A stretch of DNA of 57,865 nt from WQUF01 sp031549525 (GTDB lineage Bacteria > Bacillota > Clostridia > Clostridiales > Clostridiaceae), in assembly GCA_031549525.1 (NCBI GenBank), contig JAVBPQ010000087.1, positions 1-57,865 on the forward strand. The letters are read 5' to 3'. Below the pieces are notes generated by a model. It did no database searches, was not told the origin of the DNA, and worked only from the letters and a program-made list of their open reading frames with translations. A program made the translations under genes and the position numbers. Below, in pieces: positions 53,779-57,865 of the stretch (positions within the stretch are counted from its first letter, which is position 1; each line of letters opens with the position of its first letter).

Positions 53779-54564
53779 CTCCCATTCTGTATATCCATTA
53801 TTTAATAAAACTTGTTTAACTACATTAGGCAGATAATAAAAGCTATTTCCTAAATCATTAGAATCTGAATATTTCTCAATCTCACCACTATTATTTATTA
53901 AAAAACTATCATAACCATTTATGTAATATCTCACAGAAGGAATATTTATTGTATTAAAAAAATATCTTTCAGTGTAGTTTATTTGAGAAATAAAATAAAC
54001 AGACAAGTCATCAGACGGATTGTCTCCTTTCTTATAGTAATAAGATAAGTTCTTCACCTCTACACTAGTTGCATTGCTAATCTCGCTTGAAAAAATGTCT
54101 TTAACCTTTTCGTTATTTGCAGATACTATCTGTTTTAAAGAATTTAGAGGAACTTCATTCTTATTTTTTGCAATAAAGCTTAAGCCTTGCACTGGAAATT
54201 GCTTAGTAAATACTTTTGCAAAATATCTTTTAGATTTCATAAAATCCTCATCTGGCACAGCAGTTAAGGTTAAAACTTCACCATTTGATATATTAGTCGA
54301 TTTGCTCAAGTTATAGGATATACTATTTGTCAAATCGTCATCATTTACAGTGAAGTAAACCTGTGCAGATGCTTCATCAGAAACTCCTTCCACCTTTACA
54401 TCTACATATTCAAATAAGTCCACTTCTTGTTTATAGATAATTTTTGTATAAATAAAAAAACCTGCAAATACTGATATTATTGAAGACACAAATATAAGAA
54501 ACAATATTATCCTATTTTTTGTAGATAGCACTGTTTCAGATGCAGAATAATACTTTTCACTCAA
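53773..54564 (-). CDS. single-span membrane protein, unknown
   Basis: 263 residues: a short cytoplasmic part, one membrane helix (about 17-42), then about 220 external residues with no recognised domain. TTG 54564 is used, with GGAGATG about 10 bases upstream. It may bear on the envelope, but nothing around it tells its job. Confidence 0.6.
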   Translation of the reverse strand: MSEKYYSASETVLSTKNRIILFLIFVSSIISVFAGFFIYTKIIYKQEVDLFEYVDVKVEGVSDEASAQVYFTVNDDDLTNSISYNLSKSTNISNGEVLTLTAVPDEDFMKSKRYFAKVFTKQFPVQGLSFIAKNKNEVPLNSLKQIVSANNEKVKDIFSSEISNATSVEVKNLSYYYKKGDNPSDDLSVYFISQINYTERYFFNTINIPSVRYYINGYDSFLINNSGEIEKYSDSNDLGNSFYYLPNVVKQVLLNNGYTEWEV

Positions 54565-54730
54565 AGCATATCATCTCCATATAACATTATTTCCACTCAA
54601 AATTACTCTTATGTACAGCTATTTTCCATCATTTAAAGCCTATAAAAAAACTTCTATGATGTTTATAATAGAATAATTTTACATTATTATATCAAATTAT
54701 AAGACTTTTAACTATAATTTTTAAAAAAAT

Positions 54731-54765
54731 AAAAGAGGGAAAAAGCATAAAGCTTTCACTCTTTT
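54731..54765 (-). terminator. terminator of the MFS gene
   Basis: AAAAGAGTGAAAGC pairs with GCTTTTTCCCTCTTTT (two interruptions), followed on the minus strand by ATTTTTTTAA. Confidence 0.7.
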
Positions 54766-54800
54766 ATTTTAAAAATTAAATGAATGAATGAAAATAAGAT

Positions 54801-55979
54801 CTAACCTTTTATGGTCTGCTGCTTTGGATTTCTTATATAAAAAAATGCAAATATGAACAATCCTATAAGTACCACAGCACCCATATAATATCTTGATTGT
54901 GCGCTTCCATTACTTAAGATTTGTGACAGTGGGTTAGTAATCAATGGGCATAAGAAAAGTGCTATATTAATAGCTGAAAGATAAATAGTTATTGCAATAG
55001 TAGATGATTCTGGTCCCACAGATTGAGCTGATCTAAACAAGCCAGTTGGCATTAGCATAGAAAATCCAATTCCACATGCCATGCTTCCTAAATAAAGCAC
55101 CATTGGCGAAAAAGCAAAGCCCATCAAAAACATGCCTAAAGATACTATTATGATGGAAATAGGTAAAGTTTTTTCTTTTAAAACACCAAAAATCTTTCCA
55201 TAAAATATACCGACAAGTATGCCTATTCCAGACATAAGAGAACCTGCTAAGCCTGCTGTAGACGCATCTCCTAAACCTTTTTCTGCAACTAATATTGCAT
55301 TATTTGTATTTAAAACCCCAAAACATAGTCCATATACAAATATAAGACCAGCCATTACATATACTTCTTTGCTAAGCTTTATTTTCTGTGCTGAACCTGC
55401 TTTAGTAACTTGTTTTTCATCCTTAGGTACACATAACATAGTAATAAGGAATATTGGTATGGTATATAAATAAATATAAAAAGCATTATTCCAATTAGAA
55501 ACAGCTAAGTACCCTCCTAGCATCGATAAAACCATAGCTCCTAAGTTAATAAAGGCAGATTGCTTACCCATTACATCCCCTTGTTCTAAGCCTTGAAAAT
55601 GATCAGGTATGAGTCCAGTACATGTAGGAATCAAAAAGCCATTGCCGATACCTATGCCAACACAGGAGAGTAAAAGTGCAGTAAGAGAAACGTTAAACAA
55701 GGCAGGTATAAGACCACTTAATCCGATAATAATAATACCAATGAGAAGAGGAATTTTTTTACCTATCTTAGAAGTTAAAGCCCCAATGATAAGAGAAATA
55801 GGAATATACACAAGCGACGGAATTGTCACAACACTCATCACTGTAGTTGGGTTAGCATCAGGAAAATTTTGAAGCATTAGGGGAATAGCTGGAGCCACCC
55901 CTACAATAGCCATTTGCAATGAAGATGATGCCATTATGCCAGTTTTGATTTTAAACTTTGACATTTGTTTGCTTTCCAT
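54801..55979 (-). CDS. MFS transporter
   Basis: 392 residues with about 12 membrane helices and the MFS layout: a loop 2-3 GALTSKIGKKIPLLIG like the motif A of the family, and the two six-helix halves joined by a charged linker around residue 190 (DEKQVTKAGSAQKIKLSKE). No substrate can be named; drug/proton antiporter or metabolite exporter types are both possible. GAGAGG lies about 10 bases before the ATG. Confidence 0.9.
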   Translation of the reverse strand: MESKQMSKFKIKTGIMASSSLQMAIVGVAPAIPLMLQNFPDANPTTVMSVVTIPSLVYIPISLIIGALTSKIGKKIPLLIGIIIIGLSGLIPALFNVSLTALLLSCVGIGIGNGFLIPTCTGLIPDHFQGLEQGDVMGKQSAFINLGAMVLSMLGGYLAVSNWNNAFYIYLYTIPIFLITMLCVPKDEKQVTKAGSAQKIKLSKEVYVMAGLIFVYGLCFGVLNTNNAILVAEKGLGDASTAGLAGSLMSGIGILVGIFYGKIFGVLKEKTLPISIIIVSLGMFLMGFAFSPMVLYLGSMACGIGFSMLMPTGLFRSAQSVGPESSTIAITIYLSAINIALFLCPLITNPLSQILSNGSAQSRYYMGAVVLIGLFIFAFFYIRNPKQQTIKG

Positions 55980-56073
55980 ACTTCAACAACCTCTCTTCAA
56001 ATTAATTTATAATTATTGTTTATTTAAATCTATCACCTAAAAATTAATATTTCAAGCTTAAGCCTAAAACAAA

Positions 56074-57015
56074 TTATTTCATAATATCCTTTATAATCCT
56101 TAGAGAATTTTCGTAGGTTATCTTATCAATATCCTTCTCATTAAATCCACTCTTTAAAAGAGCATCTATTAACTTGTACCATTCTCCTGCAGTATCTACT
56201 TCAAGATTCCTTGTGATACCATCAAAATCGCTCCCAAGAGCAATTACATCTATCCCACCCACATTATACATATGCTTAATGTGCCTTACCATATTGGAAA
56301 TTTTACTCATCTTATCCTCTCCTAAAAATGGAGGACAAAAGTTTAACCCCATAAGTCCACCCTTTTCACTAAGTATCTTTATCATATCGTCTTTTAAATT
56401 TCTCGAATGATTGGTCATTTCCCTTGAATTAGAATGAGATGCCACAAAAGGATATTTGCTTAAATTTGCAACCTTATAAAAGCCTTCATCAGATAAATGA
56501 GATACATCTACTATCATGCCAAGCTCATTCATCCTATAAACTACTTCTTCTCCAAATGGTTTAAGACCTTCATTTTTTATACCATCACGAGTATATATAT
56601 TAGGATAGCCAATCTCATTTTCATAATTCCATGTGAGCGTTATAAGCCTAACCCCTTTATCATAAAAATACTGAAGATTTTCAATCTTTCCTTCAAGGGC
56701 TCCCCCTTCTTCAATGGCAAGAAAAGCTGCTATTTTATTCTCTTTATTTGTTTTTATCATCTCATCATAACTAGTCACAAGGGATATATGCTCTTTATTT
56801 TTAATAATCTCCCTATCAAACACATTAAGAAGTATATTGCAATATTCAAAAGCATTTTTAAATTTATCAAGATTGACAAATAGTGCAAAAAATTGCCCAA
56901 GTACATTTCCTTCTCTTAATTTACTAATATCAATACTTAATGAATTTTCAAACAAATTTTCATTCTTATCATAAATTTCTAATATAGTATCACAATGCCA
57001 ATCGATTATTTTCAT
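56074..57015 (-). CDS. membrane dipeptidase (peptidase M19)
   Basis: 313 residues. Zinc ligands: His7 and Asp9 (DWHCD), the bridging Glu in AFLAIEEGG, and the two His in DVSHLSDEGF and ASHSNSR, with GSDFDG near the C-terminus. It hydrolyses dipeptides, including D-amino acid ones in some members. No signal peptide, so probably cytoplasmic in spite of the family name. ATG 57015 is used as GGAGGAATG precedes it. Confidence 0.93.
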   Translation of the reverse strand: MKIIDWHCDTILEIYDKNENLFENSLSIDISKLREGNVLGQFFALFVNLDKFKNAFEYCNILLNVFDREIIKNKEHISLVTSYDEMIKTNKENKIAAFLAIEEGGALEGKIENLQYFYDKGVRLITLTWNYENEIGYPNIYTRDGIKNEGLKPFGEEVVYRMNELGMIVDVSHLSDEGFYKVANLSKYPFVASHSNSREMTNHSRNLKDDMIKILSEKGGLMGLNFCPPFLGEDKMSKISNMVRHIKHMYNVGGIDVIALGSDFDGITRNLEVDTAGEWYKLIDALLKSGFNEKDIDKITYENSLRIIKDIMK

Positions 57016-57077
57016 AAACATTCCTCCAAATATAAATAAATTCTATGTCTATTATAATAAATTTATCTTTATATAGC

Positions 57078-57100
57078 AAAAAAAGCCCAAAATATTGGGC
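57078..57100 (-). terminator. terminator of the last gene
   Basis: GCCCAA, loop TATT, TTGGGC, then seven T on the minus strand, 18 bases after the 57118 stop. Confidence 0.9.
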
Positions 57101-57117
57101 AACTTTAATTATGTGTG

Positions 57118-57645
57118 TTATGAAGCATTTTTTTCTAAAAGAAGTGTAAATGGATGGGAAGTTTCTATTTCAAAATCATTTTCAAAAGTTACTCCCCTTA
57201 GATATACATTATTATCATTCTCTATAAATATATCCTGAACCATCTGCATCTTCTCACAGATATAATATGGAGAAAGATCGCAATCTTGAATGTTATATTT
57301 ATAAACATCCCCACCAGTTTTTAAAACATCACAATTTAAGCCTATTATTACCAATATTTCATTATTATTTAGCCAAAAAGCTTTCTTTGGACTTGAATTG
57401 TATTTATCAGCATTTGCGATTTCTCTTCTTTCTTTGCTCTCTAAATCAAATAAGTAAAGACAAGTTGATTTTTCGTTTTCACCATAAGGATAAAAATAAA
57501 ACAATTTATCTTTGTATGGACTTAAATATGGTTTTGAACACTTACCATCCAAAAGATAGGTTTCTTTTTTTGGAGTAGAATAAATTATGCTCTCTCCAAT
57601 TTCATATCTAAGACAGCAAAAATCATTGATAACTAGCTTTTCCAT
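57118..57645 (-). CDS. unknown protein, DUF4652-like
   Basis: 175 residues. Beta-rich, with strand-turn repeats like a beta-propeller fragment (SPYKDKLFYFYPYGENEK, FWLNNNEILVIIG, GGDVYKYN). This resembles DUF4652 of Firmicutes, function unknown; I am unsure of the match. GGGGGCTATAATC precedes the ATG. No signal peptide. It is transcribed alone. The 220 bases beyond its start show no further gene. Confidence 0.55.
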   Translation of the reverse strand: MEKLVINDFCCLRYEIGESIIYSTPKKETYLLDGKCSKPYLSPYKDKLFYFYPYGENEKSTCLYLFDLESKERREIANADKYNSSPKKAFWLNNNEILVIIGLNCDVLKTGGDVYKYNIQDCDLSPYYICEKMQMVQDIFIENDNNVYLRGVTFENDFEIETSHPFTLLLEKNAS

Positions 57646-57865
57646 GATTATAGCCCCCTTTTCAAAAATAAAGTAAGAATATACATTATAATCTTAATAC
57701 TAAATATAAAATATTTGCATGTATATGTAGTAAATTAAAGTATTTTTTTCTTATAATAATAATAATTTTAAAATTATATCATAATTTACTTATATAATTT
57801 TATTTAATTTTTTATATAAAAAATAATTGTTTATTTATGCGTTTAAAATTTAATATTTATATTTA

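Overview
The window is AT-rich, low-GC Gram-positive DNA that reads as the chromosome of an anaerobic, spore-forming member of the Clostridia. The evidence is strong AGGAGG-type ribosome binding sites with ATG, GTG and TTG starts, a T-box leader, oxygen-defence proteins typical of anaerobes (desulfoferrodoxin, rubrerythrin), the sporulation pair yqfC-yqfD, the DagK-PAP2 fusion, and a GlgC/GlgD pair. There is no CRISPR array, no intact mobile element and no rRNA. One tRNA gene (Lys, CTT) is present. Species cannot be named from sequence alone.

Layout. 1-8 kb: the 3' part of a ParB-like gene, T-box-controlled trpS, desulfoferrodoxin, lysA, several small hypothetical genes (one 49-codon gene with its own terminator), a rubrerythrin with an unusual arginine/aromatic tail, tRNA-Lys and mgtE. 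8-15 kb: dacF, a TcdA-like E1 enzyme, a DUF2500-like protein, a secreted CAP-domain protein, folC, a sigma factor with its putative membrane anti-sigma factor, and a DUF2325-like protein. 15-20 kb (accessory): an alpha/beta hydrolase, a TetR regulator preceded by clustered TTCGAA repeats, a secreted beta-helix protein with a structured mRNA leader, and a Fic protein.

20-34 kb is a dense core block on the minus strand: rplU leader, rplU-prp-rpmA-obgE-nadD-yqeK-rluD-like; tyrS; a lipoprotein; then yqfC-yqfD-pgpH-ybeY-dgkA/PAP2-cdd-era-recO-DUF4342. The order is that of the Bacillus yqf operon, but phoH is missing between yqfD and pgpH, and rsfS is missing after yqeK.

34-47 kb: a membrane-anchored XRE regulator, a 0.5-kb gene-poor gap, then a tight minus-strand operon glgC-glgD-glgA-glgP-GH13-(GH38-like)-trmL-degV. 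The first five genes make and degrade glycogen. The sixth resembles a bacterial alpha-mannosidase whose catalytic motifs are gone, the most unusual gene in the window. No branching enzyme is present. 48-58 kb: nadE, a SPOR-domain secreted protein, cysS, a NimA-like flavoprotein, a seven-helix membrane protein, a single-span membrane protein, an MFS transporter, an M19 dipeptidase and a small unknown protein.

Best candidates for something new: the GH38-like pseudoenzyme in the glycogen operon; the leader of the beta-helix gene, where a hairpin lies between a strong Shine-Dalgarno and a distant start codon; the TTCGAA array in front of tetR; and the aromatic-tailed rubrerythrin.
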